Shown: positions 9,905-19,522 of the stretch, piece after piece
How positions within the stretch are numbered: position 1 is the first letter of the stretch
Layout: each line of letters begins with the position of its first letter
NCBI GenBank assembly: GCA_002205965.3
Contig: NADL03000749.1
Coordinates: 372,001-436,000 of the forward strand
Source of the DNA: Kappaphycus alvarezii
Taxonomy: Eukaryota; Rhodophyta; Florideophyceae; Gigartinales; Solieriaceae
DNA: 64,000 bases
Direction: 5' to 3'
The notes under the pieces: model-generated
The model's input: only the letters and a program-made list of their open reading frames with translations
Databases searched by the model: none
Told to the model about the DNA's origin: nothing
Translations under genes and position numbers: made by a program

Positions 9905-11858
9905 ATGGAAGCACTTGGCACAAGCATAGACATACGGCAGCATATGGTTACATTCCGTATAGGGTATGGAGCAAACGTTATAGTATCCACACTGCCCCTG
10001 TTGTGTGAAGATGTCGAGGAGCTTGGAGAAGAAGAAGCAGAGTTCACAACGGACTCCGAGGAAGACGAGCAGCCAGAGCTTGAAGTAGAAGCTGACGAAG
10101 ATAATGAGAATGAAACCGAGAAGCCATTGGCTGAGGAGGATATTGAGACTGAAGAAGAGTATGTCATATGCGTTCAAGACTCGCCAGTCCTGGAACAAGA
10201 GAATGAAGCGGAATTAATTTCTGATGGAACCTCAGGACTGGCCAGTCCTCATCAGGAGATGGACAAATTACGTTATAGGTCTGGGTCGGAAAGTTGTGGT
10301 TCAAGTGAATTCGAATCGCCGGGACCGACCAGTTCTGAAGAGGTGAAGCGGAACCTGGAGTTTCTACCAGAGTTCCACGCATTGAATGAAGAGCAGGCTA
10401 GTGTGTTTGTTACTGCTGTGAAGCACATGCCGAAGGACATCCAGAGGCAAGTGACTGGCATGTTGCTTGAATCAGGGAAGGAGCCGGTGGTTGCTTGGAG
10501 CTTTGAAGACATCACGCCAAGCAAGGTTCCCTTTACGCACACATTCAAACTGGATGACTATTCACCGATTTGTGAACCAGTTAGAAGGGTACCACCGAAG
10601 CACAATTCATTGATTAAGGATTAGATTGAGAAAATGCTTAAGGCGGGAATAATAAAACTTTCGAACTCGCCTTGGGGCTTCGCGGTTGTAATCGCGACAA
10701 AGAAAGATGGGGGGCCAAGGTTTTGCGTAGATTACAGGCCCTTGAACAAACGGATGAAGGCCGACAAATGACCCAGTCCGAACATTGAAGATTTGGTTGA
10801 TGAGATGTCCGGGGGAAATTTTTTCACGAATTTAGACCTTTTCACTGGATATTGGAACATAAGACTCTTCGAGGAGGTTCAAGGGATGAGGACGTTCAGA
10901 TGTAAGCAAGGGGCTTTTTGTTTTGTCTTGTTACCTTTTTGGCGTGAAGAATGGACCGCCATGTTTCCAAAGGATGTCGACGATATTATTTGGAGACTTA
11001 TCTTTCGTGGTCGTCTACCTTGACGACATTTTGATTAAGTCCTTGTGTTGGGGGGAGCACATGAAGCAATTGAAATTGGTGCCCGGACGCTTGCGTAAGG
11101 TGGGGTTGAAGTTAAAAGTTAAGAAATGTGGGTTTGTTTTTTGGAAGAAGTTGAAATGTTACGGAATTTGGTCAGTAGAAAGGGAGTAAGGACAGACCCG
11201 GGGAAGATCGCGGCGATCGTGGATGCGCCGAGACCTACTTTGAGGAAAGAATTGCGTTCCTTTCTAGGGATGTCATCGTACTATAGGCGGTTTGTGAAAG
11301 GCTTTGCTAAGATAGCTGCTCCACTTCATGGACTGACCAGTCCTGATATTGTGTTCAAATGGAATGACCAGGCTAAGGATTCATTCAAGGAGTTGAAGAA
11401 GCGTCTCACTCAGCCTCCAGTCCTAGCCTTGCCTGATGTGTCGAAGGATTTTATCGTTTACACAGACGCTTCAAGGTTTGCCAGTGGGTGCTGTTTTGGT
11501 CCAGAAGGATGACGACGGAAGAGAGCATCCCACTCAGTGCGCGAGTCTTACATTGCAAGCAGCCGAGAAGAACTACTCCACGTTCGAAGTCGAAGCGCTT
11601 GCTATAGTATTTGCGTTGAAAAAATTTAGGCCTTACCTTTTGGGAAGCGCCTTTGTGTTGTATTCGGACCGTCAAGCTTTGCGGGCTGTGTTCTCGAAGA
11701 AAGATATACATGGCCGACTTGCAAGGTGGTTAGATATCATGGCCGAATACGAGTTTGAAGTACGCTACAAGCCAGGGTTGGAAAACCAGACAGCTGACTA
11801 CTTGTCACGTATGGTAATGCCGGAGAGCTGGGAACGGCTAGTCCCACTGCAAGACTAA
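9905..11858 (+). pseudogene. Gypsy-1 reverse transcriptase and RNase H
   Basis: Copies element RNA into DNA and removes the RNA strand. A long acidic spacer (9980-10300, Glu/Asp-rich) leads to the RT: FKLDDYSPICEPVRRVPPKH, PWGFAVVIATKKDGGPRFC, NFFTNLDLFTGYWNIRL, then the catalytic box YLDD at 11016-11027 in FVVVYLDDILI. The connection and RNase H follow: LRSFLGMSSYYRRFVKGFAK, VLALPDVSKDFIVYTDAS, EKNYSTFEVEALAIVFALKK, YSDRQALRAVFSKKDI and NQTADYLSRM. Breaks: TAG after LIKD (10622), TGA near 10769, frameshifts near 10930, 11150 and 11490. All catalytic residues that can be read are intact. Confidence 0.8.
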
Positions 11859-11873
11859 ATCGAGAAATACCTT

Positions 11874-13234
11874 GTGGGGGAGGAGGACCGGGCAGTCCCA
11901 AGCAGAGAAATGACAGCCCAACTTGAGGGGACGGAGGACCCGCCAGTCCTAGCCAAATTTGGGCGTATTGAGGACCTGCCAGTCCCAGAAGAAATTGTCG
12001 ATGATGAGATTTTGGCAATGATAGATTTGACAGAGAACGGTGGGACTTTTGCAGAAGGTCTGCGCCAGGTTAAAAAATACTTGCACCTTTGGGACAGTAG
12101 GGGTATGGCGAAAAAATACCGGCGCCAGGCCAAGGCGTTTTTTTGTCTCAAGATGTCATGTTTCGGCGGACAAAGGAAGGGTTAAGAATTACACCACCGA
12201 GAGAAGCGCGTGCAGGTGTATTGCGTGCAGCGCATGGCCTCGTTGGTCATTGGGATGCAAAAACCACGAAAAAGTTTGTTGATGAACGTTTTTGGTGGCC
12301 TGAGATGGCAAAGGATGTTCGCAATTTCGTCCAATCATGTGAACAGTGCCAGAAGTGGGCACGACAAGGGCGATACGAGTCGGCAATGAGTCAGCCAGTG
12401 ACGGGAGTCCTTGATACTTTTTCAATGGATTTCACAGGACCATTGCCGCCGACCAAGAACGTAAACCAATAATTGTTGCTGTCTGTGGAGCACTTAACGG
12501 GGTGGCCGATCGTTGAAGCCACAGAAAGAGAGACGTGTGACGTAGCAGTGCGTTTTGCACAGGAAAAAATATTCGACCAGTTCGGAATTCCCCGTGAGGT
12601 CGTCACGGACAATGGTCCTATGTTTACAGCCGATGCATTCAGTTACTTTTTGAGAGAACATGGCACGCATTGGGTATCGGTCAGCACCTACTCGCCACAA
12701 GCAAACAGGCGTGCAGAGAGAATGGTAGGAACGATGAAACGTGCAATTGCCAAGGTTGTACAAAGTACGAAAGGAGATTGGGATTTGGTTATCAAACCGA
12801 TTGTGCAAATGTATCGCGTGCGAAAAGCGAGAGACGGTATGTCACCTTTCAACCTGATGTATGGGTCCGAGAGCCGTGTGAAAATCCCGAATATGCCAAT
12901 GATTGAGACTTGCGGAACCGGCAAGTCCAGGCACACGAATGAGGGTGCCCCGGTAATCGAGTCGGCACATAGACTGGCAAAGCGGGTATTGCGGGAGAAT
13001 GATTCTATGTTGGATAATCCGAAGTTTGCTATTGGAGACCTTGTGCTTCTGCGCAAGGCAAGAAAGGTGGAAGCCTTGAAGCCCAAGTGGATGGGGCCGT
13101 ATGAAATTATCGGTGAGACCCATCCTACGTACTCATTGAAGAACGCAAAAGGGAAACGTACGAAACGTAAGGTCCACGTTCAAAGGCTTAGACCCTTTGT
13201 TGCTCGTATAGCTGGTGTTGGGCAACAACCCTAA
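11874..13234 (+). pseudogene. Gypsy-1 integrase
   Basis: Inserts the cDNA into the genome. An acidic linker (11874-12150) is followed after a frameshift by the HHCC zinc finger (HGLVGHWDAKTTKKF ... SCEQCQ), then the catalytic core with all three acidic residues: MDFTGPLPP, VTDNGPMFTADA and the Glu of NRRAERMVGTMKRA. The C-terminal part contains GDLVLLRKARKVE and KPKWMGPYEIIGE, ending in a basic KGKRTKRKVHV stretch; no chromodomain is seen. A TAA at 12470 separates the zinc finger and first Asp from the rest of the core; otherwise the 253-codon C-terminal frame is open and clean, one of the best preserved element segments here. Confidence 0.8.
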
Positions 13235-13465
13235 AATGACTTGGAAAATTTCGGCCTCTGGGTCGGAAGAACGGTTCGCCGTGACAAAAGAGAACAGTGC
13301 GGGTTGAGGGAACTTCGCAGTGAGAGGAAGATGGAGCGACGAAGAAGTGAGCAGCAAAAGATGATGATGTTGCCGACGGGGGAAGTGCCAGGGAGATAGA
13401 AGATATGTTTTGTGTTTTGTTTTCGCGTATGTTTTAATATTACAGTACGCCGTTGATGAAAACGG

Positions 13466-14087
13466 CTACATTTTCTGATGAGATGATCTTTTATTGAAAT
13501 GGATTACAAGTTGATTTGGATCTTGGAGAGGTTTAATTGCTGTAAGTTCTGGGCAAAAATTTGATGTCGATGTAAAGTTCGCAAAAGAAGCCGGGTATAA
13601 ACCCCGGCCAATCTCCCTTTCAGCGGTGCCTACAGACCAGACTGGCAACTTAATGCCCCGTGGAAGCCCCATCCTCCATCCTGGCGGCCCAGACGCCTTG
13701 GACCACCTCTACCCAGGTATTGTGATTGATTTCCTAACTAACAAGGTATTTATCCTTCACGAATGGAGCGCAATGGTGAAGCTTTGTGGTTATTTGCGAT
13801 GAAAAAAGGTTCAAATGTGATGGCCCCTGCGGATTGCGGTGCTATTGGCACGATAAGGGGTTACGTGTGGAGTGATTCTTCGCCCATTCCATTTGATCAG
13901 TTTGGAGCTGTTTTGACAGAGTTGGTTCTATTTTGACTTTGCTATAGCGAAAATTATCATTGCCACCGAGGTAGGCTCTCGTCCGGGAGACAGATTTCGG
14001 TACTTGTAGCTCATCTTGTAGCTCCCTAGCGCTTAGTGAAGATATGGAGACGGTCCGAGCTAGATTTATTTCATCATTGATGGACAT
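13466..14087 (-). pseudogene. Possible Tc1/mariner-type transposase remnant
   Basis: The clearest part (13842-14087) reads INDEINLARTVSISSLSARE, then a stretch ending FRYSKVKIEPTLSKQLQTDQ and MEWAKNHS. This fits the helix-turn-helix end and the 'K-P-x-L-x-x-x-x-x-x-R-x-x-W-A' segment of Tc1-type transposases. Downstream on the same strand a possible catalytic-domain stretch is only readable by changing frame (GGWGFHGALSCQSGL near 13640). Many stops. It lies directly behind Gypsy-1 and may have replaced its 3' LTR. Family call is tentative. Confidence 0.4.
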
Positions 14088-15541
14088 TTTTTGGCTATTC
14101 TCATGTTATCTTCCATTTGCATAGCTCCGTAGGTCCTAAAGGTAAGCTTTGATGACCTTGTGGAAACTCGTAAGATGCTGAACGGTAAGATGTAGCGAGT
14201 GGTCGGCAGTTTAAAGTTTGTAGGCCTGCAATCTTTCGCTGGGTGTCCATTGAGGCCTTTTTGGCATTTTCAGAACTCGATAGTGTCGGAAAGAGGGTAC
14301 AAGGGTGTCTAGGTACGCTTTATTCTCTCTTCAAATGCACTGAACTTGAGATAGCTCGAGGTCTAGACTAGGTGTCCTATGGCAACAATCGCCCCATTTT
14401 TAGGATTTCAGTGAGTCACTTCCCGGAAACATTAAAATTTATAAAAAGAAGCCCTATTCGCACCGCGGACCAGAAAAGGCGATTGGGCATATTTGTTTTT
14501 AATTTTGCTGTATGGTTGTCCGGAAATTTGCTCAGAGGGGGGGGCTATGGCATCAGTTGCCACTGTACTGTACTGTACAGTATCACTGAGATCATCCCCC
14601 AATCAAACAACCGCCTCAACCGTCTGTGGAGTTCACTCGTTTATCACTGGTGTATAGTCCAAATGTGCAACGTTGCAAAGTACATAAAATTAAGTTGGAA
14701 TTGGGTGACTAGAGCTCTGTGTGTTGCGGTGCGTGACAAATTGGGGATGCTGCACAGAGAGTACACTGTAAAGTACGTACTGTAGCACACCGACTACTAC
14801 AGTAGCTTTGCCACTGAACGGACTATAAACTGCCCCAACTCTCCCTCAACCGCGAGTTGCTGTCGCGTTGGATGCAGCGAGTTGGGCCCAAGTCTGACGA
14901 CATCCAGATCATTTTCTCAAAGCAATCAACCTCTTTGTTCTCTAGAGAAAGCACGTAGACACTCGGTTATATTACAGCCGAATTGGTTGCAATGCAGTGG
15001 AGGGTTACTTTTCAGGGGTCACTGCAACTGAATGGAGATGTAATATAATCGGTTGGTGCGTTGACGCTGACGCGCGATTTGATTAGATCTCGTCTTTTCT
15101 TGTCTTCCACAGTCGCAAAAGATCTACCACTCCATGCCCCTGCGTAATTCAAAACCCTGGTCTTTAGAGCTGAAAATCCCCTTTACAAATTTTAGTCATA
15201 TATCAACAGATCGTGAAGCAAAATTCGGTACATGACGGTGCGCCGAAGTAAGAGGGCCCACGCAATGGCGACAGTCACTGATTATTCGGTGTCTGTAACG
15301 GCAACAACACCCAATCACCCAATCTAAGAACACGACGGTCATGGCGGCACATTCAGTGGGCTTCTGAGGTACCACAAGTCAAAACAACATCAAACCCTTA
15401 GCGAAAACGCTTGCGGCGGAGCTGACAGCGTTGCACGCCTTCCAAGTATTTGTGACTCCTTGCCCAGCCAGCACACTGAATTTCTTCCAAGCGGCGCAAA
15501 ACTGCAGCTCGCTTCGTTTTCAATCCCACACGCGCGCTCTG
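14088..15541. other. No supported gene
   Basis: About 1.45 kb between the Tc1-like remnant and membrane gene 1. It holds a 22-bp TACTGTAC-type palindromic run at 14562-14583 and scattered open frames without motifs. No RNA gene or element end was recognised. The part next to 15541 is downstream of the minus-strand membrane gene and would hold its 3' untranslated region. Confidence 0.4.
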
Positions 15542-17101
15542 CTACGCGTATTCTTCTTGCACGTCGCAGCGACTATCTTCATCCGTTTCCGCACCGACCC
15601 TGTACGAGATCTCACTCGACGAGAAGCTTATGCGAAAGGAGTTGCTTTCACTATTTGATATTTCCATGGGGCTCCTTGAGGGATCTGCCCCGACTGCATG
15701 CTTGACGTAGACACTGGCAATATCAGGGGTGGACGCGGGCGTAACAAAGGTACGGATTGAAAAGAGGAGCAGAAGGAGAGCCACGGTTGCAAGGAAAAGA
15801 GACAACCAGTTCACAACCCTGACCCGCTCTTGCCATACTTCAGCTTGACTTGTTTCGATACCGCTCTCAAGAAAAAGATCTTCCTGATCTGGGTCGGTTA
15901 TGACCAAAGCCGCAGCCGCTCGAAAGTGATGCTGAGCTACTCGCAATATTGGCGACCCGTCTGGTATTACTCCAGACACCTCAGTTATATATCTTCTCGA
16001 GTTGACGGGAAATGAGGAGTTTGGAATCCGCAAGATATCGTATTGCAGGCCAGGCTGTGTGTCGTCATAGGAGAATATCAGGCTTCTCAGGCGGGTTAAG
16101 TTCATGTCTTTGTCTTCGGGTATGGATCTCGCGTACAGACTAAAACTGTATGCGACGAACAGCAGGTGCACGTATTCGACTTGCTTCGATTCATATTCAC
16201 TAGTACCCGTGCTTCTCATGAAGCGGGACCGCCCGTCTCCGAGTACGAATACGACTCGCGTAGAATAGTTGGCGGTCAGGTTACCAATACTCACATAGTG
16301 ATCCGCTCCGTAATCATGGAAGTCGGATACGATTTTCAGAGTCGTTTCCTCGGTATTTGCCTCGAAGAGTTCGACGTGGGTAGGATCTACAGTGCTTTCA
16401 GTGCAGCCATTAATCCCTGTGGATGCTTGCTCAACATTTAATAGGAGGGCTGGTTCGCACGGGCGGTTGATAGAGACTCGTGCGTGGAAGCGCAAGTTTG
16501 ACCACTCGGGAACGATTGGTTGCGAAATGCGAAAAGTGGCGACACGGTTGGAAACACTCACCAAGGTGGAATTCGTGAGAAAAAGAATTGCCACCTCTAC
16601 ACCGAGAGACGACATGAGAATGAGAGAGGAAATGAGCAGCAACGGAACATTGATTTTTCTGCCATGCCTATGCTTGCGGCGAGGTATGACGCTCCGAAAG
16701 CTGAAATCCTTGAGGAGTTCGATGACTTGTTTCACCGAAAAGCTGAAATTGCTAATGGCGCCATGTCTCGAGCGTAGCAGAAATGCGGCAATGATGCTGT
16801 CCATTAGTAGTAAAACAATGAGGGACAGAAAGGCGAGGAGTACGTCATCGCGGGTGGTAAGATCTGTCTGAAACCTTCCCGACACACGTCTCTCAACACG
16901 GACGAGGGGCAGAACGAGGGTAGCAATGTTATATCTGTTCGTTCCGCCCATATGATGAATGGCGGATATGTTGCGGGCGATGGTTTCGTTCAAGTTAAGC
17001 TGGAAATGCGGGACATTGAAGTTGTCGTTCGTTTCAACAAAAGGGTGGTTCATGTTGAGTTTGTGGCGGCGAGAATGTAGATACAGGCTACTCTCCCACA
17101 A
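15542..17101 (-). CDS. Membrane glycoprotein of unknown function, paralog 1
   Basis: Uninterrupted 519-codon frame, intronless, function unknown. The likely start is the second Met (MNHPFVETND, 17 residues in), where similarity to paralog 37330-39054 begins to be alignable. Seen: a hydrophobic segment about residues 88-112 (DDVLLAFLSLIVLLLMD), a second about 150-176 after a basic loop (RRKHRHGRKINVPLLL), a large domain about 180-415 with N-glycosylation-type sequons (NSTL, NLTA, NYST, NLTR, NSSF) and paired Cys, a third hydrophobic segment about 435-458, and a polar Ser/Glu-rich tail. This predicts a plasma or endomembrane protein with one exposed domain between the second and third segments. 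No family name recognised. One of only two clean host-like genes in the window. Confidence 0.75.
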   Translation of the reverse strand: MWESSLYLHSRRHKLNMNHPFVETNDNFNVPHFQLNLNETIARNISAIHHMGGTNRYNIATLVLPLVRVERRVSGRFQTDLTTRDDVLLAFLSLIVLLLMDSIIAAFLLRSRHGAISNFSFSVKQVIELLKDFSFRSVIPRRKHRHGRKINVPLLLISSLILMSSLGVEVAILFLTNSTLVSVSNRVATFRISQPIVPEWSNLRFHARVSINRPCEPALLLNVEQASTGINGCTESTVDPTHVELFEANTEETTLKIVSDFHDYGADHYVSIGNLTANYSTRVVFVLGDGRSRFMRSTGTSEYESKQVEYVHLLFVAYSFSLYARSIPEDKDMNLTRLRSLIFSYDDTQPGLQYDILRIPNSSFPVNSRRYITEVSGVIPDGSPILRVAQHHFRAAAALVITDPDQEDLFLESGIETSQAEVWQERVRVVNWLSLFLATVALLLLLFSIRTFVTPASTPDIASVYVKHAVGADPSRSPMEISNSESNSFRISFSSSEISYRVGAETDEDSRCDVQEEYA

Positions 17102-17372
17102 ACTTAAAGAGCTAACCTAGGCATAATCATGGACTTATTGCCGAGCTGCTACGAATATGAATACGAGGTGCGCTTGTTACAAATATGACTATCATGGTGC
17201 ACGGTTGATTTTTGAAGCGGATCCCTACAGTAAGGTAGGACAAGAGAGGTTGCATTAGTCAGATGAAACGGATGCTCCAAATTCCTACGCTAGAAAAAAA
17301 AGCATTGATGTCCATAATAATCTGTCCAATCATGACCGGGTCCTACGATAGAAGTGATACAGTGCACCACTC
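17102..17372. other. Upstream region of membrane gene 1
   Basis: Would contain the promoter of the minus-strand gene at 15542-17101. No convincing TATA box or repeat was seen; ordinary-looking AT-richer sequence. Confidence 0.3.
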
Positions 17373-17432
17373 CCCGACAACATAGCCCTAGATGGCTCTT
17401 CGTCGGGAGTAAATAAAATGTTCATCACACCA
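17373..17432 (+). repeat. Stem-loop repeat, CCCGAC/GTCGGG variant
   Basis: CCCGAC (17373-17378) pairs with GTCGGG (17402-17407); inside, AGCC pairs with GGCT. It is followed by AGTAAATAAAATGTTCATCA. The copies at 39483, 39545 and 41169 have CCTGAC/GTCAGG in the same place, a compensatory change, and the same downstream tail. Suggests a structured RNA or single-stranded DNA end of a mobile element. Confidence 0.55.
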
Positions 17433-17659
17433 CTGTACAAAGGCAAGGCAAAGAATCTAAATGTAATGCTCGGCAGCAGCCTTACAACGAGTGACAAATC
17501 GAGAGCAAGAGCGTCCATTCAACATTCCTGACGTTTTGAACCTCAGCCTCAGACACGGAATCCAATTATTCAGCACGTATCATTCATGAGTAAATGGTTG
17601 CCATTTGAATAGTTCCCGATCGGTATGATTACCATCTGAAACAGCCACTTTACCCAGAA

Positions 17660-17877
17660 TTTACAGTGGTCCCGTAATTCTAATGTTAATTCTATCTTGC
17701 GTGTACTGTACAGTACTGTACTGACTCAAGGGCCATTTTGACGAGATTTCCAGACAGGTGAGACGAGAGGAATGATTGCCGTGACGCACTCCCAGTGGCG
17801 TAGATACAACCGGCCACATCTCCCATACTAATGCCATACAGTAATACATTAGCATTAAAATAACCCAAAAATTCCCT
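17660..17877 (-). mobile_element. GGGGGAAA-family retroposon copy, inverted
   Basis: Read on the minus strand from 17877 it starts GGGAATTTTTGGGTTATTTT and continues with GGAGATGTGGCCGGTTGTAT, matching the 5' 150 bp of the copies at 2717 and 7440. It carries a GTACTGTACAGTACTGTAC palindrome at 17703-17721. Non-coding and 3' truncated. Confidence 0.55.
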
Positions 17878-17988
17878 TACCGCATGAATGCCATCACAGC
17901 ACATTATAGCTCCTTACATTTTAGTTGTGGGAAAAATAAGTAAAAATCACTTCATTGTTTTGGTCATCGTAATTTCTACTCAAATACG

Positions 17989-18048
17989 GGGGAAATTTGG
18001 GGTGTTTTTAATGCATGAAAAATATGGTCAGCTGTTCCCTAAGGGATG
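17989..18048 (+). repeat. GGGGGAAA-family 5' end fragment
   Basis: CGGGGGAAATTTGGGGTGTT followed by TTTAATGCATGAAAAATATG, the first 50-60 bases of the retroposon family. It faces the inverted copy at 17660-17877 about 110 bp away. Further minimal ends occur at 18212, 39354 and 40882. Confidence 0.45.
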
Positions 18049-18240
18049 TCGTGATGGTAAAGGCTTACAATATTTCCTACTGGTTAACTTTCGCGAAATA
18101 TCAAGACAACCTCTAGACGGGGCTCCTGCGTGATCTTCCCCTGTTGGATAAAGGTCTCTTTTTCTCTCCACTACTGTACTCTACACGTAGATGTAGCAAA
18201 GCTTTGACCAGAGGGGGAATTTTTTAATGTGTTCTTGCAC

Positions 18241-18281
18241 ATGATTGTAATGCTTTAATGGAGCCAAAGCATTACAATCAT
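18241..18281. repeat. 16-bp perfect inverted repeat (hairpin)
   Basis: ATGATTGTAATGCTTT (18241-18256) and its exact reverse complement (18266-18281) enclose a 9-base loop, AATGGAGCC. It follows a GGGGGAATTTTTTAATG family end at 18212. A 41-nt near-perfect hairpin is long enough to form in RNA; it could be a miniature element or a small-RNA precursor. Confidence 0.55.
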
Positions 18282-19522
18282 ACACTTCACAGGAAACTTC
18301 AATTAGATAAATCTGCGGGCTATCTTTTGAAACAGATCACGAGATCAGAAACTGCAGCCCAAAGAAACCATTTGTTGTGATCTCAAGGGGCCTGTGCGAC
18401 CGCACTACATTAAATGTAAAAATTTTTTAGCCCACCCTATGGAAATGATAAATCATAAAGTAAAGATGAGAAAATATATTGGAGAGCAATGTGGTCAACA
18501 CCCTACAATTATCCTGGTCAAAAGCCCATGTTGGCCCATTACAATAGTGGGCACTACAGGTAACGTCATGAGCCATCAAGAAAAGAAGCCCTATTTAATT
18601 CATCAACATTAGTTTAGGCGTGTACCATTCTGGGGGTATTGGATGCTGCGAATGCACAACAATAACATCACACCTCCACATAGCATGTGATGAGGATCTA
18701 AGCAAGTCTTTCCCGCAGGGTATACAATAGATGCCTCAAAATGACTGTTCACCACCTCCGTTGAGATTTGCCACTGAGGCATTTCCGAAACACAAATACT
18801 GCACGTTTATCATTAAGGCAGGTTTGGCTATAACACGTCCTATTTAGTGTCTATTCGCGATAGCACCTGTCCTCGACCTGTACAACGCCGGGGAGATGTT
18901 TGTCTCGGCGTTTGTTCTACAATACACTATAACGACATTTGTACTCATGTCTCTGAAGGGTACTCTATTGTCATGCTGAATTGCCAAAAACTGCGCACAT
19001 ATCCCACCATCTGACCTCGAGACGTGGGACAGAGGGTCCCCCCCTGAACTCCACGAATTAAATGCTGTCTTTTTCTCTCATCTTTTCTCTCATCTTACGA
19101 GGCAAACTCCGTCCTCATAACTGTTTACGTAACAGTTTACATCAAATACTCATTTGAGGACAATTCATTTCATCGTATTAATACTGTACCGTACTTACAT
19201 TCCGTAGCACGCCCATATTTCCACCTTCAGCCTCGCCATGCGGTCTCCTGGCGGTTCACCGGCGGCAATGAAGCGCCGGTGCTCTGCGGCTCATCCCACA
19301 ACCGCCGCTGCTGACCCCAACCACAAAGTCGACACACTCATGGTGCCACCCTTCTGACCCTCCCGGCCAATCCGAACCAGCAGGGCCCGAACCAACCGCC
19401 GGCTCCCTATGCTGCCTCGTCGTCTTCCCCTTCTGACGCTGCCGCGTTAGTTATGGAAGGCGTTACCACCAACCCCCGAGCACGTAATCACCCTCGCTAC
19501 CTTCCCCATCGATCCCCCTCCC
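18282..19522. other. No supported gene; LINE A leader at the right end
   Basis: The first 900 bp show nothing recognisable. From about 19200 the base composition turns GC- and C-rich, like the coding part of LINE A, and an ATG at 19239 opens a short frame (MRSPGGSPAAMKRR) that runs into stops; this is probably the 5' part of LINE A. Confidence 0.35.

Larger units (their letters stand above)
9534..11985. repeat. Eight short palindromes (GGAC-n5-AGTCC type) inside Gypsy-1 coding sequence
   Basis: Copies at 9534-9549, 10178-10189, 10234-10249 (perfect AGGACTGGCCAGTCCT), 10321-10334 (weak), 11330-11343, 11885-11898, 11936-11949 and 11972-11985. They occupy all three reading phases: GAC-nnn-CCA-GTC at 10178, 11885, 11936 and 11972; GGA-CTG-nCC-AGT at 10234 and 11330; a third phase at 9534. 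Conservation is therefore at DNA or RNA level. They sit mainly in spacers between the enzyme domains. No comparable set was noticed in Gypsy-2. Confidence 0.6.
8198..13390 (+). mobile_element. Gypsy-1: Ty3/gypsy-type LTR retrotransposon, internal region
   Basis: Full set of Ty3/gypsy domains in canonical order: primer site, gag with zinc knuckles, aspartic protease, reverse transcriptase, RNase H, integrase, all plus strand. The integrase-after-RNase-H order defines the superfamily. Reading is broken at several places, so the copy is not autonomous as it stands, although most catalytic residues are still present. I could not pair LTRs: a candidate 5' LTR or leader would lie about 7895-8195, but no matching sequence was seen after 13240, where a purine-rich stretch (13300-13400) is followed by a Tc1-like remnant. 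Confidence 0.75.

Noticed and set aside
14372-14785. 137-codon plus-strand frame.
   Set aside because: No domain pattern; contains a TACTGTAC palindromic run and mixed composition; nothing similar elsewhere in the window.
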